Shown here piece after piece: positions 1 through 8,169 of a stretch of DNA of 64,000 nt. The stretch is from Actinomadura syzygii (GTDB taxonomy: Bacteria > Actinomycetota > Actinomycetes > Streptosporangiales > Streptosporangiaceae), in NCBI RefSeq assembly GCF_008085905.1, contig NZ_VSFF01000007.1, forward strand, positions 434,001 through 498,000. Direction: 5' to 3'. Position 1 is the stretch's first letter. Every line of letters starts with the position of its first letter. A program made the position numbers and the translations under genes. A model generated the notes under the pieces. It was not told the origin of the DNA. It saw nothing but the letters and a program-made list of their open reading frames with translations, and did not search any database.

Positions 1-1
1 C

Positions 2-454
2 ATGTGGGCCTATCTCGGCAACGAGAGGTACACCGACTACCCCAACCCGCAGGCGCTGATCCAGGTCGACTCCTACGGCAGTGCGGTCAACCGGCCGGAG
101 CACAAGACGGCGGCGCGGCAGCGCGACTCGATCCTCAAGCTCCAGTACCAGGTGTACTGGACGAAGAACGACCCCGCCGAGGACCTGCACCTCTCCTGGA
201 TCCGCGACACCTACAAGGCGACGTTCGCGACGACCGGCGGCGTGCCCGTCGCGGACGGCGACGTCACCGACGGCTGCTACATCGGCTACCCGGACGTCGA
301 CCTGAACGGCGAGCCGTGGAACGAGTCCGACCAGTCGTGGGAGACGCTCTACTACAAGGACGGATACCGGAAGCTCCAGGAGGTCAAGCGCCACTGGGAT
401 CCGCGGGACGTCTTCCGGCACACCCAGTCCATCCGCCCGAACGGCGCGCCCTGA
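2..454 (+). CDS. FAD-linked oxidase, C-terminal part (partial gene)
   Basis: This is the last 150 residues of a flavoprotein oxidase of the berberine-bridge/PCMH type; its start lies left of the window, so the ATG at position 2 is internal. The visible part is the BBE-like C-terminal domain, ending in a W..LYY..GY..LQ.VK..WDPRDVFR block typical of the family, which packs against the flavin and closes the substrate pocket. The FAD-binding half, with any covalent flavin attachment residue, is not visible, so substrate and secretion cannot be judged. The 180 bp between its stop and the next gene hold a relatively AT-rich patch near 508-535 that could carry the next promoter. Confidence 0.8.
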   Translation: MWAYLGNERYTDYPNPQALIQVDSYGSAVNRPEHKTAARQRDSILKLQYQVYWTKNDPAEDLHLSWIRDTYKATFATTGGVPVADGDVTDGCYIGYPDVDLNGEPWNESDQSWETLYYKDGYRKLQEVKRHWDPRDVFRHTQSIRPNGAP

Positions 455-634
455 CACGGAGTGCCGTGACGGGGCCGGGAACGGCGCGGCGGCGGCGCGA
501 GTCTCGCCTTTATTGCATTCATTGCCAATACTTGCGGGCGTGACGGCGGGGACAGTAGTTTCGGGCGATGCGGGGCGCCGCGCCGGACGCGCTCCGGGCC
601 GGCCGGGAGCCCATGAAGACCGGCTGGGGAGCCC

Positions 635-1879
635 ATGAAGAAGCGCACCGACAGGAAGATCGCCCTCGCGGGCACCGCCGCCGCGGCCGTCCTCCTGCCC
701 GCCGTCATGGTCGGTCTTGCGCAGGCCGGGATCGGCGTGCCGAAGGGGCGCTCCGAGGCGTCAGGCGCCTCCGATCCGGTGCCCTCCTTCGGTCCCGCCA
801 CGGAGCCGGGCGCGCCGAAGCCCCGCAGCGCGTCGCCGAAGCCGCCGAAACTGCCGCACGTCCCGCCGAACACGAACCCGTTCAAGACCGGCGGCGGCTC
901 GCCAGCCCCAGACGACCCCGACTCCAACCCCCGCAGCCACGGCAAGAAGCCGAAGACCCCGGGCGGGACGAGCGGCCGCGGCTACGCGAAGGCGCCCGAC
1001 GGCGCGACCATCACCGGCGTCAAGAAGGTGAACTCGCGGCAGTTCGACGTCACGATCGCGTCCCCGGCGCTCGGCGCGAAGGTGAAGACGCGCGTCATGG
1101 TGCCGAAGGGCTGGACGCGCAAGACGACCAAGACGTGGCCCGTCGTGTACGCCTACCACGGCGGCAACAACAACTACACGTCCTGGACGAAGGACTCCAA
1201 CATCGAGCAGGTCGTCGGCCCGTACAACGCGATGGTCGTCATGCCCGAGGGCGGCTGGAACGGGTCGTACACGAACTGGTGGAACGGCGGCAAGGGCGGC
1301 ATCCCCGAGTGGGAGACGTTCCACATCCGCGAGGTCATCCCGCTGATGGAACGCAACTTCCGCGCGGGCTCCATGCGCGCCGCGATCGGGCTGTCGTCCG
1401 GCGGGCAGGGCGCCATCACCTACGCCGAGCGCCACCGGGGCACGTTCAGGTACGCCGCGTCCTACAGCGGCGCCCTCAACATCACCGCGCCGGGGATGCC
1501 GATCATCCTGACGACCATGAACCGGGAGGCGGGCACCTCGATCTGGGGCGACCCGATCACCGCGCGGGCGAACTGGGAGGCGCACGACGCGGCCGTGATG
1601 GTGGCGAAGCTGAAGGGCGTCGGCGTCTACGTCTCGTCCGGCAACGGGCAGCCGGGGCCCCACGACAACCCCGACGCCGCGCCGTGGGACGCCGGGCGCA
1701 TCGGCGAGCAGCTCTCCGGCGTGATGAACGACAACTTCGTCGCGGCGGCGCGGCGGGCGGGCGTCCCGGTCACCGCGCACCTGTACGGGCCGGGCATGCA
1801 CAACTGGAAGTACTGGCGCGTCGAGCTGGTGCGGAGCTGGCCCGCCATCGCCGCCGCCATCGGCGCCCGAAAGTCCTGA
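635..1879 (+). CDS. secreted or lipid-bilayer-anchored esterase, alpha/beta hydrolase fold
   Basis: The 414-residue protein has a lysine/arginine-rich start and one hydrophobic segment (about residues 8-30), then a low-complexity Pro/Ser/Lys linker to about residue 115, then an alpha/beta hydrolase of the putative-esterase (esterase D/antigen 85-like) family. A-Y-H-G-G near residue 175 fits the oxyanion strand. G-L-S-S-G-G at 252-257 is the nucleophile elbow (Ser254). G-M-H-N-W near residue 388 offers the catalytic His. The start is the ATG at 635, with GGGGAG just upstream; the ATG at 613 is out of frame. It probably acts outside the membrane on an acyl ester. The natural substrate cannot be told from sequence. 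Confidence 0.85.
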   Translation: MKKRTDRKIALAGTAAAAVLLPAVMVGLAQAGIGVPKGRSEASGASDPVPSFGPATEPGAPKPRSASPKPPKLPHVPPNTNPFKTGGGSPAPDDPDSNPRSHGKKPKTPGGTSGRGYAKAPDGATITGVKKVNSRQFDVTIASPALGAKVKTRVMVPKGWTRKTTKTWPVVYAYHGGNNNYTSWTKDSNIEQVVGPYNAMVVMPEGGWNGSYTNWWNGGKGGIPEWETFHIREVIPLMERNFRAGSMRAAIGLSSGGQGAITYAERHRGTFRYAASYSGALNITAPGMPIILTTMNREAGTSIWGDPITARANWEAHDAAVMVAKLKGVGVYVSSGNGQPGPHDNPDAAPWDAGRIGEQLSGVMNDNFVAAARRAGVPVTAHLYGPGMHNWKYWRVELVRSWPAIAAAIGARKS

Positions 1880-1904
1880 CCGGGGCGCGGGTGAACGGGG
1901 CACG

Positions 1905-2462
1905 GTGAACGGGTTCGCGCGGCGGGAGTTCCAGCTCGTCCTGCTCCGCCGGATGGCCGACTACCAGCCCGGCCTGGTCGAGGACGCGATGCGCTCCCTC
2001 GCCGCCACCCGCACCGAGATGCGGGAGGTCAACGCCCGCTGGCAGCGGATCGTCCGGTCGCGGACGTTCCCGCGCGGGCGGCGGCGGTACGAGGCCGTCC
2101 TCGGCCCGCCCGGCGCCGTCGAGCCGCGCCGGATCGGCGACGCCGACTGCGCGGTCGCCTGGTGGCCGCCGTTCCCGCTGTGGCCCGGACTGCGCTTCGA
2201 GATCCTCATGGCCCCGGACGGGACGGTGCTGCACGAGTGGCTCGTCCGGCACGACGGCGTCCCCGTGCCGAGGCTGGAGCGCGTCGACGACCTCGTCCCC
2301 TGGTCGTGCGTGGTGGACGACGTCAGCCGGAACTTCGGGACGGTCGCCCACCAGGACGGCGACGCGCCGAGCCGCTGGCACGCCACCGTCACCGAGCCCG
2401 GCGGCGGCACGGTCACGGCGCACTTCGTGTGGGGCCTGCTCCAGGCGGTCGAGCACACCTGA
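1905..2462 (+). CDS. hypothetical protein, 185 residues
   Basis: I do not recognise this protein. It starts at GTG 1905, 25 bp after the esterase stop, so the two may be co-transcribed. It has no signal peptide or membrane segment. It is rich in Arg and Trp, with an N-terminal helical stretch (QLVLLRRMADYQPGLVEDAM) and a beta-rich C-terminal half that includes a CAVAWWPPFPLWPG turn and ends in TAHFVWGLLQAVEH. Codon use matches its neighbours, so it looks like a real native gene. The 65 bp that follow contain the SD sequence of the next gene. Confidence 0.6.
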   Translation: MNGFARREFQLVLLRRMADYQPGLVEDAMRSLAATRTEMREVNARWQRIVRSRTFPRGRRRYEAVLGPPGAVEPRRIGDADCAVAWWPPFPLWPGLRFEILMAPDGTVLHEWLVRHDGVPVPRLERVDDLVPWSCVVDDVSRNFGTVAHQDGDAPSRWHATVTEPGGGTVTAHFVWGLLQAVEHT

Positions 2463-2527
2463 CACTTTGGGGCGATCTTGGCGGTTCCCGGCATCGGACA
2501 TTGCGCGCCCCTCCCTACGTTGGAGGA

Positions 2528-3334
2528 ATGCCCGAGGTGACCGGACACGCCCCCGGGACCGCTTCCTGGGCGGAGCTGACGACTCCGAGCGTGGAGGCGT
2601 CCAAGGCGTTCTACCGCGAGGTCTTCGGCTGGTACTCCTACACGCTGACCGTCTCCCCGCTCGGCGACTACGAGATCTTCACCCTCGGCGGCGTCCAGGG
2701 CCCCGAGGTCACCGGCGCGTACGCGCTCGCCGACGAGTCCGAGCCCGGCTCCTGGACGTGCTACTTCCGCACCGACGACGTCCCCGCCACGCTCGACGCG
2801 GTCCGCGCCGCGGGCGGCCGGATCGCCGTCGAGCCCACCGACGTCGGCGACCTCGGCCGGATGGCGCTGTGCACCGACTCGCAGGGCGCCGACTTCGCGC
2901 TCTGGCTGCCCTTCAACCTCAAGGGCGCGGGCGTCATCGACGAGCCGAACACGATGTGCTGGGTGGAGCTCGCCTGCCCCGACGTCCAGGACGCCCGCCG
3001 CTTCTACGGCGAGGTCTTCGGCTGGACGCCCGTCGACCGCTCCTACTACGCCCCCGACTACACCAACTGGAAGATCGGCGACCGGTCCGTGGCGGGCCTG
3101 GTGCAGATCGCGGAGTGGTGGCCGCGCAGCTTCCCGCCGCACTGGATCCCCTACTTCTGGGTGTCGGACTGCGACGCCACCACGTCCCGCGCCGCCGAAC
3201 TGGGCGCGCAGGTGCACGTCCCCCCGGTCGACATCGGCCCGGGACGCTTCTCCGTCATGACCGACCCGACCGGCGCCCGCCTCGCCGTCATCACACCGTC
3301 ATCCCGCGCCACCGCCCCGCACCGCCTCGCCTGA
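2528..3334 (+). CDS. two-domain VOC (glyoxalase/bleomycin-resistance fold) protein
   Basis: The 268-residue cytosolic protein has two VOC modules, about residues 8-125 and 138-258. Each opens with a W-x-E-L...FY.EVFGW signature and ends with a DP.GA-type strand (DSQGADFALW; DPTGARLAVI). The layout matches mycobacterial CFP30B (Rv0577)-type proteins, whose exact reaction is poorly defined, so no substrate is assigned. The start is the ATG at 2528, preceded by GGAGGA; an upstream extension of the reading frame only overlaps the preceding gene. It stands alone, with no obvious operon partner. Confidence 0.8.
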   Translation: MPEVTGHAPGTASWAELTTPSVEASKAFYREVFGWYSYTLTVSPLGDYEIFTLGGVQGPEVTGAYALADESEPGSWTCYFRTDDVPATLDAVRAAGGRIAVEPTDVGDLGRMALCTDSQGADFALWLPFNLKGAGVIDEPNTMCWVELACPDVQDARRFYGEVFGWTPVDRSYYAPDYTNWKIGDRSVAGLVQIAEWWPRSFPPHWIPYFWVSDCDATTSRAAELGAQVHVPPVDIGPGRFSVMTDPTGARLAVITPSSRATAPHRLA

Positions 3335-3473
3335 CCCTGCACTGGTCGACCCTCAGCCGGTTGCGCTCAGCCGACAGCGGCGCCAACCGCGCCGCCGGCT
3401 CCTCAAACCCGTGCCGGGCACGGCCGCCGAGCGCGGCCGCGTACTCGCTGGCGGGGACGATGACCCGCGTGTG

Positions 3474-4157
3474 TCAGGGGCGTGCGTCAGGGGGTGGGGC
3501 GGGGGCGTCGAGGGCGCCGAGGAGCATGCGGACGAGTTCGTCGATCACCTCGTCCAGGGAGGCGTCGAGCCAGCCCGCGCTCCAGTCGTGGAGGAGGCCG
3601 TTGACGCCGCCGAGGAACGCGGTCGCGGCGATCCGGTGGTCGCGGGCCGGGATCTCGCCGCGGGCGGCGGCGGCCGCCGCCTCGGCGCGGATGAACTCGA
3701 CCCAGCGGGCGCGGCGGTCGCGGCGCTGCCGGTCGAGCCGCGGGCCGGCGCCGACGATCTCCACGAAGGCGACCCGGACGCGCCCCGGGTCCGCGGCGAC
3801 GCTCGCCGCGTACACGCGGAACAGACGGCCGGTGCGCTCGGCGAGGCGAAGGCCCGCGACGCCCGGCAGGGCGTCCACGACGGCCCGCTCGGCGGCGTCG
3901 TTGATCTCACGGTGCAGCTCGGCGAGCAGGTCCTCCAGGGTGCGGAACTCCTCGTAGAACTGCCGGGTGGACAGCCCGGCGGCCTCGCTGAGCGCCGCCA
4001 CCGTGGTGCCCCGGTAGCCGGGGCCGCGGCCGAACATCTCCAGCCCGGCGTCGAGGAACCTGCGGCGGCGCTCGGCCCGCCGCTCGGCGGCCGTCCTGCC
4101 CCCGTACCGGCCGGTCGGGGTCGCGCGCCTGCCCGTCACCGCGACATTTTCCCGCAT
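3474..4157 (-). CDS. TetR/AcrR family transcriptional regulator
   Basis: The 227-residue regulator has an Arg-rich N-terminus, then a TetR helix-turn-helix (about residues 25-75) containing TVAALSEAAGLSTRQFYEEF, and a helical ligand-binding domain after it. It is divergent from the biotin-carboxylase-like gene at 4257 with 99 bp between the starts, so that gene is its most likely target together with itself. The C-terminus ends in a short Ala/Pro-rich tail. The ligand is unknown. The ATG at 4157 is the first in frame; in-frame GTG codons shortly after are possible alternative starts. Confidence 0.85.
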   Translation of the reverse strand: MRENVAVTGRRATPTGRYGGRTAAERRAERRRRFLDAGLEMFGRGPGYRGTTVAALSEAAGLSTRQFYEEFRTLEDLLAELHREINDAAERAVVDALPGVAGLRLAERTGRLFRVYAASVAADPGRVRVAFVEIVGAGPRLDRQRRDRRARWVEFIRAEAAAAAARGEIPARDHRIAATAFLGGVNGLLHDWSAGWLDASLDEVIDELVRMLLGALDAPAPPPDARP

Positions 4158-4256
4158 TCCGCTGATCTGTCGAGCATCCCGTCACGGCGCGGGGCCCACT
4201 AGTCTCGGGGCCTGGCGGGGCGCCCGGCCCGGCCGTTCGCGAGGGGAAGTCAACAC

Positions 4257-5597
4257 GTGTTCGAGTCCGTGCTCGTGGCGAACCGCGGGGAGATCGCGGG
4301 CCGGATCGTCCACACGGCCCGCGCGCTGGGCGTCAAGGCCATCGCGGTGCACTCCGCCGCCGACGCCGCGCTGCCGTTCGTCGCGGAGGCCGACGAGGCC
4401 GTCCTCATCGGCCCGGACGACCCGGCGCGCAGCTACCTCAACGTCCCGGCGATCCTGGAGGCCGCCGACCGGACGAACGCGCAGGCCGTCCATCCCGGCT
4501 ACGGGTTCCTCGCCGAGAACGCCGACTTCGCCCGCGCGGTCGCGGGCCGCGGCCACGTCTGGGTCGGCCCGCCGCCGCTCGCCGCCGCCCGGATGGCCGA
4601 CAAGATCAACGCGCGGAACCTGATGAAGGAGGCGGGCGTCCCGGTAGCGCCCGGCGTCTGGGAGCCGGTCCCGGACGCCGCGACGGCCGTCGAGGAGGCC
4701 GAGCGCATCGGCTACCCGGTCATGGTCAAGCCCGCCGCGGGCGGCGGCGGCATCGGACTGGCCGCCGCCCACGACGAGACGGCGCTGCGCGAGGCGTACG
4801 AGACCTCCCGCGCCCGCGCCGAACAGATCTTCGGGCGGGCCGACGTCCTGCTCGAACGGTACGTGGAGGGAGCGCGGCACGTCGAGGTGCAGATCCTCGG
4901 GCTCGCCGACGGGACGGTCGTGCCGCTCGGCGAGCGCGACTGCTCCGTCCAACGCCGGCACGAGCAGGTCGCGGCGGAGACGCCGTCCCCCGGCGTGGGC
5001 CCCGAGCTGCGCGAGCGGATGCTCGCCGCCGCCGTCCGCGCGGGCGAGACGGTCGGCTACCGCGGCGCCGGGACCGTCGAGTTCCTCGTCGACCCCGCGA
5101 CCGGGGAGTTCTTCTTCCTGGAGATGAACACCCAGCTGGAGGCCGCGCACGCGATCACCGAGCTGGTCACCGGCATCGACCTGGTCGAGCAGCAGTTCCG
5201 CGTCGCGTGCGGGGAGGCCGTCTCGTTCGCGGACGCGGCCCCGCGCGGCCACGCCTTCGAGTTCCGCGTCCACGCCGAGGACCCGCTGCGGTTCGTCCCC
5301 GGCACGGGCGAGATCAAGGTGTGGGAGGAGCCGGTCGGCGACGGCATCCGCATCGACGCCGGATACGCCGAGGGCAGCGCCGTCACCGCGCACTACGGCC
5401 CGCTGCTCGCCAAGCTGAGCGTCCACGGCGACGACCGGGAGCACGCGCTGCGCCGCGCGCGGGCCGCCGTCGACGCCTTCCGCATCGAGGGCCCGCGGAC
5501 GAACCTGCCGTTCCTGCGGGAGCTGCTCGACCGTCCCGAGTTCGCGGACGGGACCTACGACACCCGGCTCGTCGGCCACATGCGCGCCCCCGCATGA
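4257..5597 (+). CDS. biotin-carboxylase-like ATP-grasp protein with altered carboxylation site
   Basis: The 446-residue protein aligns end to end with biotin carboxylase (AccC/AccA alpha N-terminal part): LVANRGEIAGRI at the start, MADKINAR, the glycine-rich ATP loop VKPAAGGGGIGL, RHVEVQI, and QRRHEQV. There is no biotin carrier domain and no carboxyltransferase gene nearby. Where carboxylases read E-M-N-T-R-L-Q-V-E-H-P, this protein reads E-M-N-T-Q-L-E-A-A-H-A. The residues equivalent to E. coli Arg292, Gln294 and Glu296, which handle bicarbonate, are therefore changed. The Lys after QRRH-x is Gln, and the YYD motif reads HYG. ATP-binding residues remain. It may have a different carboxylation or ligation activity, or be a weak carboxylase. 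GTG start with GAGGGGAAG upstream. Confidence 0.75.
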   Translation: MFESVLVANRGEIAGRIVHTARALGVKAIAVHSAADAALPFVAEADEAVLIGPDDPARSYLNVPAILEAADRTNAQAVHPGYGFLAENADFARAVAGRGHVWVGPPPLAAARMADKINARNLMKEAGVPVAPGVWEPVPDAATAVEEAERIGYPVMVKPAAGGGGIGLAAAHDETALREAYETSRARAEQIFGRADVLLERYVEGARHVEVQILGLADGTVVPLGERDCSVQRRHEQVAAETPSPGVGPELRERMLAAAVRAGETVGYRGAGTVEFLVDPATGEFFFLEMNTQLEAAHAITELVTGIDLVEQQFRVACGEAVSFADAAPRGHAFEFRVHAEDPLRFVPGTGEIKVWEEPVGDGIRIDAGYAEGSAVTAHYGPLLAKLSVHGDDREHALRRARAAVDAFRIEGPRTNLPFLRELLDRPEFADGTYDTRLVGHMRAPA

Positions 5598-5644
5598 CCC
5601 CGCGCGCCGCGACCGAGGCGGACCGACCGGAATAGGGTGGCGCC

Positions 5645-5860
5645 GTGCAGACGAACGACGTGTCGACGAACGACGTGCAGGCGTACTGCGACCGCTGCGG
5701 CGAGCCCACCGCCTCCGCGGACGGCCATGCCGCGTGCCGCGCGGCCCGCGCGATGGAGCCGCCCCGCTACTGCGGGCACTGCCGACGGCGGATGGTCGTC
5801 CAGGTCACCCCGGTCGGCTGGACGGCCCGCTGCGCCGAGCACGGCGAGTCGCACGGCTAG
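5645..5860 (+). CDS. bsaP: biotin synthase auxiliary protein BsaP
   Basis: The 71-residue protein is Cys-rich, with an N-terminal C-D-R-C pair, A-H-x-x-C-like residues, then EPPRYC..C.RRMVVQV.P.GW.ARC..HG. This pattern matches the small actinobacterial family next to bioB (Rv1590 type), described as BsaP, an iron-sulphur protein that supports biotin synthase. Here bioB lies 2.3 kb downstream, separated by two genes on the other strand, so the two are not in one operon. The GTG at 5645 is the only sensible start. The stop codon lies inside a perfect 20-bp tandem duplication shared with the convergent GNAT gene. Confidence 0.75.
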   Translation: MQTNDVSTNDVQAYCDRCGEPTASADGHAACRAARAMEPPRYCGHCRRRMVVQVTPVGWTARCAEHGESHG

Positions 5861-5885
5861 AACTTGAGTCGCACGGCTAGAACTT
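5846..5885. repeat. perfect 20-bp tandem duplication over two convergent stop codons
   Basis: The unit gagtcgcacggctagaactt occurs twice in direct succession (5846-5865 and 5866-5885). The first copy carries the bsaP stop, and the second carries the stop of the convergent GNAT gene. With one copy the two genes would overlap tail to tail at their stops; the duplication separates them without altering either protein. Confidence 0.95.
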
Positions 5886-6386
5886 GAGCGAGTAGGTCAG
5901 CAGGTCGATCCCGGGGGCGGGGGCCCAGTCGCGGCAGGGCGTGCGGACGAACCCCATCCGCTCGTACAGCCGGTGCGCGTCCCCCATGTTCTGCTGCGTC
6001 GACAGCCGGAGCCCGGTCAGCCCGGCGGCGCGGGCCCGGTCCGCGCAGGCGCGGACCAGCGCGCGTCCGATCCCCTTCCCGCGCGCGCTCGCGAGGACGG
6101 CGAGCATCCGGAACTCGGCCTCGTCCGGCCCGGCGAGCGTCGCGTACGGGCTGCCCGGCGGGCAGTACGTCACGGCCCCGCCGACCTCGCCGCCGGCTTC
6201 GGCGATGAGCAGCTCGCAGTCCGCGGCGCGGGCGGCGGTGTCGCGCAGTTTCTCGACGTACGGCGACGCGGACGACACCAGCCCGCCCGCGACGTAGACC
6301 TCCACGGTCAGGTCGCCGATGAGGTCGTACTCGTCCGAGGCCGCCGTCCGGACGACGACCGGCTCGTTGCCGTTCAGCGTGCGCAT
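5877..6386 (-). CDS. GNAT family N-acetyltransferase
   Basis: The 169-residue protein has a single GNAT fold. The acetyl-CoA loop appears as ASARGKGIGRALV at about residues 98-110, followed by the LRLSTQQNMGDAHRLYERMGF helix-strand typical of motif B. The N-terminal part is compatible with an amine or amino-acid substrate, but the acceptor cannot be named. It is convergent with bsaP and lies downstream of the lipoprotein gene on the same strand, across a 93-bp gap. Confidence 0.85.
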   Translation of the reverse strand: MRTLNGNEPVVVRTAASDEYDLIGDLTVEVYVAGGLVSSASPYVEKLRDTAARAADCELLIAEAGGEVGGAVTYCPPGSPYATLAGPDEAEFRMLAVLASARGKGIGRALVRACADRARAAGLTGLRLSTQQNMGDAHRLYERMGFVRTPCRDWAPAPGIDLLTYSLKF

Positions 6387-6479
6387 CGAGGGGTGCTCCC
6401 AAGTCCGTCCCGCCGCCCGCGGTCACGATCGACCGCGGGCCCCGGCGTAACAGGCTATAGGCCCACAAGACAGACAGAA

Positions 6480-7298
6480 TCAGGTGATGTCACGACAAGA
6501 CGACTCGGCGGGCAGCAGCGGGCGCAGCCGGACCGAGTACGTCTTCCCCTCGCTCCGCCAGGCGACGTCCGGCCTGGTGGCGGGAACCTTCCGGGCCGGC
6601 GCGAGGGTGCAGACGGCGCCCGCCTCCCTGACCCCGCCGCCGAGCGGGGCGAGCGGCCACGCCTTGACCGTGCCCGTCCCGGCCGTCTCGCCCGCGAGGA
6701 CGGCCGTCTTCGCGGGCTCGTACGGCTTCGGCTTCGCCGCCTGGTCGGAGGCGGGCCAGGCCGCCGGGTCGAGGCGCTTGAGGAACCGCGCCTCGGGCCC
6801 GGACTGGGACTCGGCCTGGATGATCCGGGTCGTGGCCCCGTCCATCGTGACCACGGTGATCATCGCGTCCGCGATCCGGTCGGACCCGACGGTGTGGGAC
6901 CGGCCGAGCCCGGCGGCGCGGGCGTCGTCCAGGAGCCGGCGCACCGCCTCCGGCTTGAGTAGGTACTCGGTGAGCTTGCCTTGCGGCTGCCCGGCGGACG
7001 CGACGACTACGCGTCCGTTGGAGTAGAGGGAGAACTCGGGGACGCTGCCCGGGCCGCCGACTCCGGCGAAGCCGCCCGTCCTGCGCCAGCGCAGGACGAG
7101 CTTCTCAGCGGAAGGGGAGCGGTCGACGAGGGACGCGGTGGGTGACGGGGAGCTGGCGGGTGCGGGGGACGACGGCGGCGGCGAGGACGGCGCGGACGCC
7201 GTCTCCGATCCGCCGCAGGAGGTCAGCGCCGCGCAGGCCGCGAAGGCCGCGCAGGCGAACGCCGGCACCCGGTGGGAACGTGTGTACGGACCGGCCAT
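6480..7298 (-). CDS. lipoprotein, function unknown
   Basis: The protein of 272 residues begins with a signal peptide and a lipobox ending L-T-S-C at about residue 28, so it should be lipid-anchored on the outer face of the membrane. A Ser/Pro linker follows (about 30-60). The mature domain has VLRWRRTGGFAGVGG and EFSLYSNGRVVVA strands and a second small domain after about residue 165 with two Cys that could form a disulphide. No enzyme motif is seen. The ATG at 7298 was chosen because it directly precedes the signal peptide; longer in-frame readings run into bioD. It is divergent from bioD, sharing a 124-bp promoter region. Confidence 0.75.
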   Translation of the reverse strand: MAGPYTRSHRVPAFACAAFAACAALTSCGGSETASAPSSPPPSSPAPASSPSPTASLVDRSPSAEKLVLRWRRTGGFAGVGGPGSVPEFSLYSNGRVVVASAGQPQGKLTEYLLKPEAVRRLLDDARAAGLGRSHTVGSDRIADAMITVVTMDGATTRIIQAESQSGPEARFLKRLDPAAWPASDQAAKPKPYEPAKTAVLAGETAGTGTVKAWPLAPLGGGVREAGAVCTLAPARKVPATRPDVAWRSEGKTYSVRLRPLLPAESSCRDIT

Positions 7299-7356
7299 GA
7301 CGGTTCGACGTCCGCGCACCCCGTCCGGTTCCCGCCGATTCCTCCCGATACAAAGT

Positions 7357-7388
7357 CGGCCGCCGAAGACTGTGGGATCCGGCGGCCG
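7357..7388. promoter_or_regulatory. inverted repeat in the bioD leader
   Basis: CGGCCGCCG (7357-7365) and CGGCGGCCG (7380-7388) form a perfect 9-bp inverted repeat with a 14-nt loop, 34 bp before the bioD start. It could be an operator for the divergent bioD/lipoprotein pair or a leader hairpin. Its GC-rich arms could also arise by chance in this genome. Confidence 0.35.
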
Positions 7389-7422
7389 TCCGGTCGAGGG
7401 CCCCGCGCTAGTGTGCCGCCTT

Positions 7423-8166
7423 GTGAGTGTGCTCGTGGTGACCGGGACGTGTACCGGCGTCGGGAAGACCGTCGTCAGCGCGGCGCTGGCGGCGGTCGCC
7501 GCGGCGCGCGGCGTCTCCGTCGCCGTGGTCAAGCCGGGCCAGACCGGCGTGACCGCCGGGGAGCCCGGCGACCTGGACGAGGTCCGGCGCCTCGCCGGGA
7601 TCGACGACCTGCACGAGCTCGCCCGCTTCCCGGACCCGCTGTCGCCCGCCGCCGCGGCCCGCCGCGCCGGGTCGCCGCCGGTGCGGCTGGCCGACGCGGC
7701 CGACCGCGTCCGGGCCCTGGCCGCGCCGGAGCACGCGGGCACCGGCCCGAGGCTGGTGCTCGTCGAGGGGGCGGGCGGCCTGCTCGTCCGGTACGACGAC
7801 GAGGGCGCCACGATCGCCGACCTCGCCCGCAGCCTCGACGCCGCCGTGGTCGTCGTGACGCGCCCCGGCCTCGGCACGCTCAACCACACGGCGCTGACCC
7901 TGGAGGCGATGGCGCACCGCGGCGTCCAGCTCGCGGGCGTGGTGATCGGCGCGTGGCCGGACGACCCCGACCTCGCCATGCGCAGCAACATCCGCGATCT
8001 GGAGACGATCGCGGCACGACCCCTGTCGGGCGCCCTGCCCGCGGGCGCGGGCGCGCTGGACCCGGCGGAGTTCCTCCTCGCCGCCCACCGCGGCCTCGCC
8101 CCCTCGTTCGGCGGCGCGTTCGACGCCGCGGAGTTCCGCGACGGCTACGGCCTGGACAAGGAGTAA
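7423..8166 (+). CDS. bioD: dethiobiotin synthetase (ATP-dependent)
   Basis: BioD closes the ureido ring of dethiobiotin from 7,8-diaminopelargonate, CO2 and ATP in the cytosol. The 247-residue protein shows the P-loop V-T-G-T-C-T-G-V-G-K-T at the N-terminus, the substrate Lys in VVKPGQTG, a VEGAGGLLV strand (Walker B-like, metal/phosphate binding), and a C-terminal PLSGALP segment. The start is GTG 7423; earlier in-frame codons overlap the divergent lipoprotein. The stop lies 3 bp before the bioB start, so bioD and bioB form one operon. Confidence 0.92.
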   Translation: MSVLVVTGTCTGVGKTVVSAALAAVAAARGVSVAVVKPGQTGVTAGEPGDLDEVRRLAGIDDLHELARFPDPLSPAAAARRAGSPPVRLADAADRVRALAAPEHAGTGPRLVLVEGAGGLLVRYDDEGATIADLARSLDAAVVVVTRPGLGTLNHTALTLEAMAHRGVQLAGVVIGAWPDDPDLAMRSNIRDLETIAARPLSGALPAGAGALDPAEFLLAAHRGLAPSFGGAFDAAEFRDGYGLDKE

Positions 8167-8169
8167 TCC

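Noticed and set aside
613..615. ATG at 613 as start of the esterase
   Set aside because: It is out of frame with the signal peptide; the ATG at 635 is in frame with a ribosome site.
7299..7422. Riboswitch upstream of bioD
   Set aside because: Only a simple 9-bp inverted repeat is present; no known biotin-binding RNA class is recognised.
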